Origin: Clostridia bacterium
GTDB lineage: Bacteria > Bacillota > Clostridia > Christensenellales > Borkfalkiaceae
Direction of reading: 5' to 3'
NCBI GenBank assembly: GCA_017453045.1
Contig: JAFTKX010000056.1
Location: forward strand, 62,001-126,000
Length of the DNA stretch: 64,000 nucleotides
Numbering within the stretch: the first letter of the stretch is position 1; the number at the start of each line of letters is the position of its first letter. Positions 25,815 to 33,127 of this stretch are shown piece after piece. The translations under genes were made by a program, and so were the position numbers. Below the pieces are notes generated by a model that was given only the letters and a program-made list of their open reading frames with translations, ran no database searches and was not told the origin of the DNA.

Positions 25815-27041
25815 ATGGCACTCGTTAATAATGGAAGAAAAAGACCTAAAATTCGCAAAAAATACCAACCGCAAGATAGCGTTGTGGAAGAAACGGTTGT
25901 AGATAGCGTTGAAATGGAAGAAACTCCCACTGTGGAAGAAGTTGTCGAAACCGTAGAAGAAGTAGCGGTTGAAACTCCCGTAGAAATTGAAGAAACTACT
26001 GAAGAAATTGCAGAAGAAGTAGTTGAAACCGTTGAAGAAGTCGAAGAAGAACTTGACGAAGTTCCGCTTGAAATGAGCGAAGACGAAATGCAAGTCGCTT
26101 TAGACGAAGAAGGCAGTTTAGACGGTAGCGCTGAAGAAGTTGAAGAACTCGCGTCGGAAGAAACGGTAGAAGAAACTTTGGAAGAAGTCGAAGAAGTTGT
26201 AGAAGTCACCGAAACCGAAGATTTGCCGATTGAACAACCTGTCGAAGAAAATCCCGTAGTGGACGAGCCAAGCGAAGAAATCGTTGAAGAACCGATTGAA
26301 GAAACTGTTGAAGTCGTTGAACAACCCGTTGAAGAAGTCGTTGAAACTGCGGTAGACGAGCCTTTAACCGAAACTGCTGAAGAAGTGGTTGAAGTTGTTG
26401 AAGAAACTGTTGAAGTTGCTCCGATTGAAAACGTCGAAGAAAAACCTAAAAAAGACGAATTTAAACTTACAGCGCCCGCAAATTTAGAAGATATTTTGGC
26501 TAATATTTGCACCAAGAGAGCGCGTAAACTTATATATAGACCGAGCGAAGTTATCTTCTCGCACACGACCACCGTTTTAGGAACGGACAAGGCTAACGAC
26601 GAAAAGATTAAGATTAAAAATATTCTCGACGCAGAAATTAAGCAAGGCGTAAAACTCGGCTATCTCGACAAGTTCGACGGTCTTAAAATGAGCGAACTTA
26701 AAGAAGAATACGAAAACGATATCGTTTACGAATACGCAGACCAAGAATTTAAGCGTACGGGTATACTTTTAGACGGCGACAAGGTAAAAGTTTACGTTTA
26801 CGACTGGGATATGAAGGCTTGCCATCACGTAGGTTATATCAACGACGAAAGCGCCGAACTCGTTAAACCTTATATATTAGACAGAGAAAAATACAGTTTT
26901 GATATAAATGGTATTATCGTTGGCGGTAAGTATAAAAAGATTATCAAAGACGAAAAGAGCGGTAAAATTACCGTCGAAAAAGGAAACGACGGAAATCTCG
27001 GCTTGGAGATAGATATTAACGTTATTAATCGCAAAGACTAA
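25815..27041 (+). CDS. Very acidic Val/Glu-repeat protein with a conserved-looking C-terminal domain
   Basis: The 408-residue protein starts with a short basic tail (RKRPKIRKKYQP, residues 7-18), then about 190 residues built from degenerate VEE, VVE, EEV and ETV repeats, with many Glu and almost no aromatic residues. Residues of about 217-408 form a normal globular segment: LEDILANICTKRARKLIYRP, a Glu/Lys helix, then KVKVYVYDWDMKACHHVGYINDE and a repeat-free end. The VYVYDW..HHVGYI stretch is faintly like HIRAN domains, which bind DNA ends; this is only a resemblance. No signal peptide. AGGAGAG precedes the ATG. A Ser/Thr-rich ORF on the other strand is a shadow of the repeats. Confidence 0.85.
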   Translation: MALVNNGRKRPKIRKKYQPQDSVVEETVVDSVEMEETPTVEEVVETVEEVAVETPVEIEETTEEIAEEVVETVEEVEEELDEVPLEMSEDEMQVALDEEGSLDGSAEEVEELASEETVEETLEEVEEVVEVTETEDLPIEQPVEENPVVDEPSEEIVEEPIEETVEVVEQPVEEVVETAVDEPLTETAEEVVEVVEETVEVAPIENVEEKPKKDEFKLTAPANLEDILANICTKRARKLIYRPSEVIFSHTTTVLGTDKANDEKIKIKNILDAEIKQGVKLGYLDKFDGLKMSELKEEYENDIVYEYADQEFKRTGILLDGDKVKVYVYDWDMKACHHVGYINDESAELVKPYILDREKYSFDINGIIVGGKYKKIIKDEKSGKITVEKGNDGNLGLEIDINVINRKD

Positions 27042-27042
27042 T

Positions 27043-27171
27043 TTTTGACGGCTTATATACGTCGCAAAAGTGCGTTACTGTTTCAAAAGGGCGACCATGA
27101 TGACCAGCAAGGTCTATCGTGTCCGCCCTTTTTTCACGAGCCTTCTTTTGCTTGTATCTAAATCGTCAAAA
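27043..27171 (+). repeat. Structured repeat, copy F1
   Basis: The ends TTTTGACGG and CGTCAAAA pair, in contrast to TTTAAAGG/CCTTTAAA elsewhere: a compensatory change. GCAAAAG (27064-27070) pairs with CTTTTGC. The core pairs AAAAGGGCG with CGCCCTTTT and CATGA with TCGTG (one G-T wobble), with the AC/TC internal loop, around TGACCAGCAAGGTCTA (27101-27116). It begins 1 bp after the acidic-protein stop codon. Confidence 0.8.
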
Positions 27172-27269
27172 CGAGTGTAAAAGGGCGTGGATAAACACGG
27201 AAGCAACGTCACGTTGCTCTATCTCACCCGTTACCACTTTTTGAGCCTTGTCTTGCTTGTATCTAAACC
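27165..27269 (+). repeat. Structured repeat, copy F2 (second subtype)
   Basis: A 105-bp unit that shares GTCAAAACGAG, GAGCCTTG and CTTGTATCTAAACCGTC with F1 but has a different apex: AGCAACG-TCA-CGTTGCT. The same apex type occurs in copy C. Confidence 0.75.
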
Positions 27270-27373
27270 GTCAAAACGAGTGTAAAAGGGCGTGGATAAA
27301 CACGGAAGCAACGTCACGTTGCTCTATCTCACCCGTTACCACTTTTGAGCCTTCTTTTGCTTGTATCTAAACC
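27270..27373 (+). repeat. Structured repeat, copy F3 (tandem duplicate of F2)
   Basis: Nearly identical to F2 over its full length. Differences are one missing T after CCAC and CTTTTG for GTCTTG near the right end, so the duplication is recent. Confidence 0.75.
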
Positions 27374-27396
27374 GTCCTACTCAATAAACGTTTCGT

Positions 27397-27419
27397 AGGG
27401 GAGGGGCTTGCCCCTCCCT
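27397..27419. repeat. Hairpin shared with copy D
   Basis: TTTCGTAGGGG plus GGGGCTTGCCCCTCCCT forms a GC-rich hairpin nearly identical to 3495-3517. It lies next to the repeat array in both places. Sequences of this type are common short palindromic repeats in gut Clostridia, from general knowledge. Confidence 0.5.
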
Positions 27420-27495
27420 TTAATATTTGAAAATAGTGAAAAGACAAAATATCACCTTATTTTCACATAAATTTATTGTAAAAAATAACAATTTC

Positions 27496-27524
27496 TTGAC
27501 AAATTCATATTAATATTATATACT
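27496..27524 (+). promoter_or_regulatory. Promoter of the small membrane protein gene
   Basis: TTGACA (27496-27501), 17 bp, TATACT (27519-27524). The gene starts at 27573 after AAGGAGA, leaving a leader of about 40 nt. The 120 bp between the last repeat and this promoter hold no gene. Confidence 0.8.
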
Positions 27525-27572
27525 ACTGTTTGATAAAACCATTTGTGGTATAAATTTTAAGGAGAAACAAAA

Positions 27573-27827
27573 ATGAAACAATTATTCCCATTATCTTTTA
27601 AGTGGTCTAAAGACCTTGTTAGTATGATTATCGGTATCGTAGTATACGTTCTCGTAGGCGCGCTTGCAGGCGTTTGTATTTGGCTTGCAGGATTGCTCGG
27701 CGGTTGGATTCCCGTTGTAGGCGTAGTGCTCGGTTTAGTTCTTCGTATCGTAAGCATTATCGTTGACGTTTACGTAGTAGTAGGTATCGTAATTTTAGTG
27801 CTTGCTTTTTTAAAAGTTGTTAAATGA
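27573..27827 (+). CDS. Small hydrophobic membrane protein
   Basis: The 84-residue protein has a short polar head (MKQLFPLSFKWSKDL) and two hydrophobic segments, about residues 17-44 and 50-80, with a Gly-rich turn GLLGGWIPVVGVVLG between. The ATG follows AAGGAGA and the gene has its own consensus promoter and a strong terminator. Similar small two-helix proteins are widespread in Clostridia as hypothetical proteins; no function is known to me. It is likely a real, well-expressed gene. Confidence 0.8.
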   Translation: MKQLFPLSFKWSKDLVSMIIGIVVYVLVGALAGVCIWLAGLLGGWIPVVGVVLGLVLRIVSIIVDVYVVVGIVILVLAFLKVVK

Positions 27828-27876
27828 GTTAAAAGGAACAAGATTTAAAAGTTATTAAATACGTTTGTAAATTAAA

Positions 27877-27911
27877 GCCCCGAATAAGTTGCTACACAAC
27901 TTATTCGGGGC
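27877..27911. terminator. Strong bidirectional terminator
   Basis: GCCCCGAATAAGTTG and CAACTTATTCGGGGC form a perfect 15-bp stem with a CTACA loop. AGTTTTAAT follows on the plus strand and TTTAATTTAC on the minus strand, so it can serve both the membrane-protein gene and the convergent XRE gene. Confidence 0.85.
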
Positions 27912-27915
27912 AGTT

Positions 27916-28116
27916 TTAATCTATTAAACCAAGTAAAAAATCCGCGCTTTCATTGAAAAAACGAGCGAGTATTATTATTGCAGATGCCGAAGGTTCGGTT
28001 TTGCCAAGTTCCCATTTTGCTATTGCAGACTGGCTTATTCCCGTTGCTTTTGATAATTCCATTTGACTTACGTTTAATTGCAATCTTAATTCTTTTAATC
28101 TATCTTTAAACATCAT
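27916..28116 (-). CDS. XRE-family repressor, single HTH domain
   Basis: The 66-residue protein is one HTH domain (KDRLKELRLQLNVSQMELSKATGISQSAIAKWELGKTEPSASAIIILARFF) ending ADFLLGLID, a typical Gram-positive phage-repressor-like or autoregulatory form. TATAAT lies 6 bp ahead of its start ATG (28114-28116) with no Shine-Dalgarno site. It diverges from the unknown gene at 28204, and two matching inverted repeats lie between them, so it probably represses both. Confidence 0.85.
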   Translation of the reverse strand: MMFKDRLKELRLQLNVSQMELSKATGISQSAIAKWELGKTEPSASAIIILARFFNESADFLLGLID

Positions 28117-28135
28117 ACAATTATTATATATAAAA

Positions 28136-28179
28136 CAAGTCTAAAAATACTTGACAAGTCCAAAAAGACTTGATAAAAT
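28136..28179. promoter_or_regulatory. Twin operators and divergent promoter of the XRE module
   Basis: Two 18-bp half-matched inverted repeats, CAAGTCTAAAAATACTTG (28136-28153) and CAAGTCCAAAAAGACTTG (28155-28172), are 19 bp apart centre to centre. The plus promoter TTGACA (28151-28156), 17 bp, TAAAAT (28174-28179) overlaps the second one and its edge with the first; the minus -10 TATAAT (28123-28128) is beside the first. The layout is typical of an autoregulated XRE switch. Confidence 0.8.
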
Positions 28180-28203
28180 ATAATAAAACTATGGGTGATA
28201 AAT

Positions 28204-28485
28204 ATGGTGGAAAATTCTGTTATAAAAAAATTGTTTCAATCGGTTGAAGAATTAAGTCATAATGATAACGAAATTAACGAGATATTAGATAAAATAATAG
28301 AGAGTGAAGAAATACTTTTAAAAGAAATAGAAGAAAACTCCCAAGTTAGCATCGCCTTAAACAAATTTAAAGAGAGTGTCGAAAAACTTAATAGTTGTGT
28401 CATATATTTATATTTTAAACAAGCCTTCAAAATGGGTTTTATTCTTGGGTGTGAAATTAGTGATTGTATAAAAGTCCCCGAATAG
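28204..28485 (+). CDS. Unknown small protein of the XRE module
   Basis: From the ATG at 28204 the protein has 93 residues; a GTG at 28195 would add three. It is largely helical and acidic at the start (VENSVIKKLFQSVEEL, NEINEILDKIIESEEILLKEIEE), with a C-terminal hydrophobic stretch CVIYLYFKQAFKMGFILGCEISD that is similar to the MGFxLG ends of small phage-type proteins. It is driven by the operator-controlled promoter and its stop codon is in the terminator stem. Target of the XRE protein, function not recognised. Confidence 0.7.
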   Translation: MVENSVIKKLFQSVEELSHNDNEINEILDKIIESEEILLKEIEENSQVSIALNKFKESVEKLNSCVIYLYFKQAFKMGFILGCEISDCIKVPE

Positions 28486-28515
28486 GTTTATAATCAACCT
28501 GTTCGGGGACTTTTT
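28471..28515 (+). terminator. Terminator of the XRE-module gene
   Basis: AAAGTCCCCGAATAGGTT pairs with AACCTGTTCGGGGACTTT (one G-T wobble) around TATAATC, followed by TTTTGTTT. The TAG stop codon of the gene at 28204 lies within the 5' arm. Confidence 0.85.
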
Positions 28516-28535
28516 GTTTAAATTAATTTTATTTT

Positions 28536-28680
28536 TTTGTCACTCTGGAGCGAGCGATAGCGAGAGATAGAGTCTATCATTTATAAGTGAAATCTATCGT
28601 TTGCTATGCAAACTGCCAAAATGACGGTGATAAAAACGAGATTCTATCATTACCTGTTGTAATACCAAAATGACGGCTAA
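28536..28680. repeat. Degenerate short palindromic-repeat region
   Basis: TTGTCACTCTGGAGCGAGCG plus ATAGCGAGAGATAGAGTCTATC resembles the widespread interspersed element that begins GTCATTCTGAGCGAAGCGAAG in many bacteria. Within it, CCAAAATGACGG occurs twice (near 28614 and 28663) and TCTATCATT/TCTATCGTT three times. It separates the XRE module from ychF. I see no gene in it. Confidence 0.45.
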
Positions 28681-28682
28681 AA

Positions 28683-29780
28683 TTAAACGTTAAATCTAAA
28701 TAAAACTACGTCTCCGTCTTTCATAACGTATTCTTTACCTTCCGAGCGCACTTTACCAAGTTCTTTCGCCTTTGTGTAACTACCGCACTCTAAAAGTAAT
28801 TGCCAGTCGATACACTCGGCTCTAATAAAGCCTCTTTCAAAATCGGTGTGTATTTTACCTGCCGCTTGTGGCGCTTTAGTTCCTTCTTTAATAGTCCACG
28901 CTCTCGTTTCAGGCTCTCCTGCCGTCAAATAACTTATAAGCCCTAAAAGTTTATACGACGCTTTAACCAAACGGTTTAGTCCGCTTTCGGTAAGCCCTAA
29001 TTCTTCCAAGAAAAAGCCTACTTCTTCGGGTGGAAGTTCAGAAAGTTGTTCTTCCGTTCTTGCGCAAATGGTTAAGGTTTCACTATTTTCAGTCTTTGCA
29101 AATTCCTTAACTTTTACAACGAGCGGAATTTCGTCGTCAGATTTTGCCATATCGTCTTCTGCGATATTCGCAGCGTAAATTACGGGTTTTGACGTGAGAA
29201 GAAAAAGACTGTCTACGTATTTTTGTTCTTCGTCGGTAAAGTCAAGCCCCCTTACAGGTTTTTCTTGTTCGAGCCTATCTAAAATACGGCGTAAAAGGTC
29301 GCTTTCAATTTTATATTTTTTATCGCCCGACTTAATCATACCAAACGCCTTGTCGTAGCGTTTTTGCACCGTTTCCATATCGGCTAAAATGAGTTCGAGA
29401 TTGATAATATTTATATCTCTAATCGGGTCAACAGAGTCTTCAACGTGGGTAACGTTTTCGTCTTCAAAACATCTTACGACGTGAATAATTGCGTCGACTT
29501 CTCTAATGTGCGAAAGGAATTTATTTCCAAGACCTTCGCCTTTCGACGCGCCTTTAACAAGCCCTGCAATGTCTACGAATTCGATAGTTGCGGGAACTAT
29601 TTTTTTACAGTTATAAAGGCTTGCGAGTTTTTCAAGTCTTTCATCGGGAACTGCAACAACGCCGACGTTTGGCTCTATCGTGCAAAAGGGGAAGTTTGCC
29701 GCTTGCGCGCCTGCGTGCGTAATTGCGTTAAAAAGTGTAGATTTTCCTACGTTTGGGAGTCCTACTACGCCTAATTTCAT
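28683..29780 (-). CDS. ychF: Ribosome-binding ATPase YchF (OLA1 family)
   Basis: The ATG at 29780 is preceded by TTGGAG; a GTG 9 bp upstream overlaps that site and is rejected. The 365-residue protein has Walker [19 protein letters not shown], the GxxxxG region [39 protein letters not shown], and a C-terminal TGS domain ([25 protein letters not shown]). It is an Obg-related nucleotidase that prefers ATP and binds the 70S ribosome. Length is standard. Confidence 0.96.
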   Translation of the reverse strand: MKLGVVGLPNVGKSTLFNAITHAGAQAANFPFCTIEPNVGVVAVPDERLEKLASLYNCKKIVPATIEFVDIAGLVKGASKGEGLGNKFLSHIREVDAIIHVVRCFEDENVTHVEDSVDPIRDINIINLELILADMETVQKRYDKAFGMIKSGDKKYKIESDLLRRILDRLEQEKPVRGLDFTDEEQKYVDSLFLLTSKPVIYAANIAEDDMAKSDDEIPLVVKVKEFAKTENSETLTICARTEEQLSELPPEEVGFFLEELGLTESGLNRLVKASYKLLGLISYLTAGEPETRAWTIKEGTKAPQAAGKIHTDFERGFIRAECIDWQLLLECGSYTKAKELGKVRSEGKEYVMKDGDVVLFRFNV

Positions 29781-29916
29781 TTTAAACACTCCAATAATAG
29801 TTATTGCATAACTATTCTACCACAAATTTAACAAATTGTACAATAGTTTTGTTGCGGTATTTTTTATTTTGTGATAAAATTAACGGGTAAAAAAGAAAGA
29901 TTTATAAAGGCGAAAT

Positions 29917-31614
29917 ATGGATTACAAAAAGTACATTGCGGAAAAATTGAGCGGATTTGGCGTTGACGTTGAAGAAATCGCGTCTACTATTGCCGTTCCA
30001 CCCGAAAAAAATATGGGCGATTACGCTCTCCCTTGTTTTAAATTTGCCAAAACTATGCGCAAATCACCCGTTATGATTGCAAACGAACTTTGCGAAAATT
30101 TCGTTTGCGACGAAGTTATAGCAAAAGTTGAAGCCGTGAACGGCTACCTTAACTTTAAGGTAAATAGACAAGGGCTTGTAAAAGATAGCCTTGCAAAAAT
30201 ACTTTCGGAAGGCGAAAATTACGGTAAGTCTACGCTTGGAAAAGGAAAGACCGTTTGTATAGACTATTCGTCTATAAATATTGCAAAGCCTTTCCATATA
30301 GGGCACCTTTCTACCACGGTTATAGGTGGCGCGCTTTACCGTATCTTTAACTTTTTGGGTTATAATACGGTCGGTATAAATCACCTTGGCGACTATGGTA
30401 CGCAGTTTGGAAAACTCATTTACGCCTATAAAAACTGGGGCGATAAACAAGCCGTTGAGCAAGGCGGAATTAAGGAATTAACCCGTCTATACGTTCATTA
30501 TCACACGGAAAGCGAAAAAAATCCCGCTATGGACGACGAGGCGAGAAGGTATTTCAAACTTATCGAACAAGGCGATAAAGAGTGTAACGAACTTTTCAAC
30601 TGGTTTAAAGAAATCACTTTGAAAGATATTGAAAAGATTTATAAGGAACTCGACGTTTCTTTCGATTCTTACGCGGGTGAAAGTTTTTACATTGACAAGA
30701 TGCAACCCGTTATCGACGAACTTAAAGAGAAAGGTCTTTTAAAAGAAAGCGACGGGGCAAAGATTGTCGATTTAGAAGAATATAATATGCCACCTTGTCT
30801 TATTCTCCGTTCGGACGGCGCGTCGATATACGCAACGAGAGATTTGGCGGCGGCGCTTTATAGAAAGAATACTTATAATTTCGACAAGTGTTTATACGTC
30901 GTAGCATACCAACAAAATCTCCACTTTAAACAAATTTTCAAAGTTCTTGAACTTATGGGTAAAGACTGGGCGAAAGATATGGTGCACGTTTCTTACGGTA
31001 TGGTATCACTTCTCGACGAAAACGGCAATCAAGTTGCAATGAGCACTCGTCACGGAACGGTAGTTTTACTTGAAGACGTTTTACAAAAGTGCCACGAAAA
31101 GTGTCTTGCCGTTATCGAAGCCAAAAATCCCAACCTTGAAGATAAGGAAAATATCGCAAAGCAGGTTGGCACGGGCGCGGTAATTTTTGCCGCTTTATCT
31201 AACAGTAAAATAAAAGACATAGCCTTTTCATACGATAAAATTCTTAATTTCGACGGAGAGACCGGCCCTTACGTTCAGTATACGGCTGCAAGAATTAAGA
31301 GCGTTTTAAGAAAGGGAGGAAATCCGTCCGCTTACCAAATTAAAGACATAAACGAAGACGAATATCAACTTATATCCGCGCTTTCAAATTTCCCCGAAGT
31401 AGTAAAATCTTCGGCGGAAAAACTCGAGCCGTTCTACGTTACGAGATACGCCATAGAAGTCGCGTCGCTTTTTAACAAGTTCTATTTTAACTGTAAAATT
31501 ATCGGCGAAGAACAAAATACCGAAAGTTTCCGTTTGGAAATTTGCAAGGCGACTTTAACAGTTTTAACCAACGCTTTGGGCTTGCTTGGAATTAAAGTTC
31601 CCGAGAGAATGTAA
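29917..31614 (+). CDS. argS: Arginyl-tRNA synthetase
   Basis: The 565-residue class I enzyme has the N-terminal Add1 domain, the HIGH motif in SSINIAKPFHIGHLSTTVIG near residue 120, catalytic-domain blocks (NHLGDYGTQFGKLI, LILRSDGASIYATRDLAAA) and the DALR C-terminal anticodon-binding domain (GPYVQYTAARIKSVLR). As in most ArgRS, KMSKS is not strict (here MSTRHGTVV). It charges tRNA-Arg. The HAD gene overlaps its stop by one base. Confidence 0.97.
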   Translation: MDYKKYIAEKLSGFGVDVEEIASTIAVPPEKNMGDYALPCFKFAKTMRKSPVMIANELCENFVCDEVIAKVEAVNGYLNFKVNRQGLVKDSLAKILSEGENYGKSTLGKGKTVCIDYSSINIAKPFHIGHLSTTVIGGALYRIFNFLGYNTVGINHLGDYGTQFGKLIYAYKNWGDKQAVEQGGIKELTRLYVHYHTESEKNPAMDDEARRYFKLIEQGDKECNELFNWFKEITLKDIEKIYKELDVSFDSYAGESFYIDKMQPVIDELKEKGLLKESDGAKIVDLEEYNMPPCLILRSDGASIYATRDLAAALYRKNTYNFDKCLYVVAYQQNLHFKQIFKVLELMGKDWAKDMVHVSYGMVSLLDENGNQVAMSTRHGTVVLLEDVLQKCHEKCLAVIEAKNPNLEDKENIAKQVGTGAVIFAALSNSKIKDIAFSYDKILNFDGETGPYVQYTAARIKSVLRKGGNPSAYQIKDINEDEYQLISALSNFPEVVKSSAEKLEPFYVTRYAIEVASLFNKFYFNCKIIGEEQNTESFRLEICKATLTVLTNALGLLGIKVPERM

Positions 31615-32264
31615 TGAAAAAAGCCATACTTTTTGATTTGGACGGAACGCTTACCAACACGTCCGTAGATATATGGGAAAACGTAAACCTTACGATGCGT
31701 AAATTCGGTTACCCCGAAATAACCGTAGAAGAAGCAAAACTTTTCGTGGGAAACGGCGCGGTAAAACTTATTGAAAGGTCGTTAAAAGGCGCAAGTTGCG
31801 AAAATTTAAAAGAAGTAGTTGATTTTTATAATATGTCGTATAACTTTTGCGGTAGTCCTAAAACTTTCGTTTACGACGGGATGAAAGACCTTTTGAAGAA
31901 ACTTAAAAGCGAAGGTTATCTTCTCGCCGTTATTTCAAATAAACCCCAAGACGGAACGGTAGAAGTTTGTAAAACTTTCTTTTCAGATATTGAATTCGAT
32001 TGTCTTTTCGGACAGAGAGAAGGGGTTAAAGTAAAACCCGATAGAGAGTGCGTAGATTTAACTTTAAAAGCTCTTGGCGTAAGCGCCGAAGAAGCGATTT
32101 TCGTAGGGGATAGCGACGTCGACGCAATGACCGCTATAAACGCAGGGGTTGACGGCGTTTGCGTTCTTTGGGGGTATAGACCAAGGCAACTTTTAGAAGA
32201 AGTTGGAGCAACCGTTTTTGCTCAAACCGCCGACGAATTGTATAAAAAAATTAAGGCTTTTTAA
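31614..32264 (+). CDS. HAD-family phosphatase, phosphoglycolate phosphatase-like
   Basis: The 216-residue protein has HAD motif I FDLDGTLTNTSVDI, motif II ISNKPQ, motif III KVKPDRECV and motif IV FVGDSDVDAMTAINAG, with a C1 cap, the layout of Gph/PGP-type phosphatases. Substrate prediction is loose: phosphoglycolate, pyrophosphate or a sugar phosphate are possible. Its ATG is in the TAATG junction with argS, so expression is coupled. Confidence 0.85.
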   Translation: MKKAILFDLDGTLTNTSVDIWENVNLTMRKFGYPEITVEEAKLFVGNGAVKLIERSLKGASCENLKEVVDFYNMSYNFCGSPKTFVYDGMKDLLKKLKSEGYLLAVISNKPQDGTVEVCKTFFSDIEFDCLFGQREGVKVKPDRECVDLTLKALGVSAEEAIFVGDSDVDAMTAINAGVDGVCVLWGYRPRQLLEEVGATVFAQTADELYKKIKAF

Positions 32265-32265
32265 G

Positions 32266-32793
32266 ATGGACGTTAATATTATAAAAGGAAAGGGCGAAGT
32301 AATCGCTTTCACTATTTTTCCGATAGGCGTAGTAGGTTGGGGAAGTAGTGAAAATCAGGCGATAATCGACTTAAACGACAACTTATACGACTTTTGCAAC
32401 TGGCTTTTGTGGAAACTCCCCAAAGAGCCTACCGCAACTGTAAAGGGTAGATATTCGGGCGAAGTAGGGGATATTTCGTTTAAAGAAGACGATAAAAAAC
32501 TTTTTAAAAAATACGCTGAAGTGGTACTACAAACGGCGTTTTCTTTTAAAAGTATGATAGATAGCGTAAGTTTTTCAAATGAAGATTTATTAAAGGTCGA
32601 AAAAGTCTTTAAAGATTTAGGCTTTACAAACGGGGAAGGAATTTTAGAGTGTTCCGCCACCGTTTCAGAAAGCGAAGATTTTTGTTTAGCGAGAGCGTTT
32701 ATATATAAGGTGTATCGCTTGGCAAAGGAATTGTTTTTTGATTTAAAAAACAGGGGAGAACAAGTTTTTGACGCGTTTAAATTTGCAGTATAA
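32266..32793 (+). CDS. Unknown cytosolic protein
   Basis: The ATG at 32266 follows the HAD stop by one base and gives 175 residues; an earlier in-frame start lies inside the HAD gene. The sequence is a mix of short strands and helices with no signal peptide or membrane segment: MDVNIIKGKGEVIAFTIFPI, a GWGSSENQAI turn, then helices to the end. I do not recognise it. The position in the argS-HAD run and typical codon use support a real gene. Confidence 0.7.
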   Translation: MDVNIIKGKGEVIAFTIFPIGVVGWGSSENQAIIDLNDNLYDFCNWLLWKLPKEPTATVKGRYSGEVGDISFKEDDKKLFKKYAEVVLQTAFSFKSMIDSVSFSNEDLLKVEKVFKDLGFTNGEGILECSATVSESEDFCLARAFIYKVYRLAKELFFDLKNRGEQVFDAFKFAV

Positions 32794-32796
32794 AAG

Positions 32797-32840
32797 AGCC
32801 CTTGTCGCTTTTCCCAAAAGGGATTGCGACAAGGGCTTTT
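32797..32840 (+). terminator. Terminator after the unknown gene
   Basis: AGCCCTTGTCGC and GCGACAAGGGCT make a 12-bp stem with an inner CCC/GGG pair, followed by TTTTCAT. It closes the argS run. Confidence 0.85.
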
Positions 32841-32850
32841 CATCTGTATA

Positions 32851-33033
32851 TTACGATACTAAATATAAAGAGATTTCAGTTTCGCCTGACGCCGTATAAA
32901 ATAGAGAGTTGCTTGAAATTTCGTTTTCTAATGGAATTTCATATTCTATATTTTCGGGCATCATATAAGTATCGTTTTCGGTTTTTTGCGCGAAAGATTG
33001 AACGGTATAAAATATAGTTTTTTTGCTCGTCAT
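32851..33033 (-). CDS. Small hydrophilic ORF, possible gene
   Basis: A 60-codon frame, MTSKKTIFYTVQSFAQKTEN with an acidic middle and TASGETEISLYLVS end, has codon use like its neighbours. It sits 20 bp past the terminator of the LRR lipoprotein gene and no ribosome-binding site or promoter is clear upstream. It may be a real small protein or chance. Function unknown. Confidence 0.35.
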   Translation of the reverse strand: MTSKKTIFYTVQSFAQKTENDTYMMPENIEYEIPLENEISSNSLFYTASGETEISLYLVS

Positions 33034-33053
33034 AACGTTAAAGCGGTATAAAA

Positions 33054-33095
33054 AAGGCGAACGTTTAAAACGGTTAAGTTTTAAATGATCGCCTT
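33054..33095 (-). terminator. Terminator of the LRR lipoprotein gene
   Basis: AAGGCGA and TCGCCTT close a longer imperfect stem, ATTTAAAAC pairing with GTTTTAAA-like bases, with GGTTAA at the apex. On the minus strand it is followed by a run of T (TTTTTTAT). Confidence 0.75.
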
Positions 33096-33127
33096 AAATG
33101 TTTTAAATTGCGTTTTATTAATTTGTA

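Noticed and set aside
25721-26590. Ser/Thr-rich minus-strand gene
   Set aside because: It is the antisense of the Val/Glu repeats, with no ribosome-binding site, and mirrors the plus-strand codons.
27043-27373. CRISPR array
   Set aside because: Units are over 100 bp with no spacers of constant length and no cas genes.
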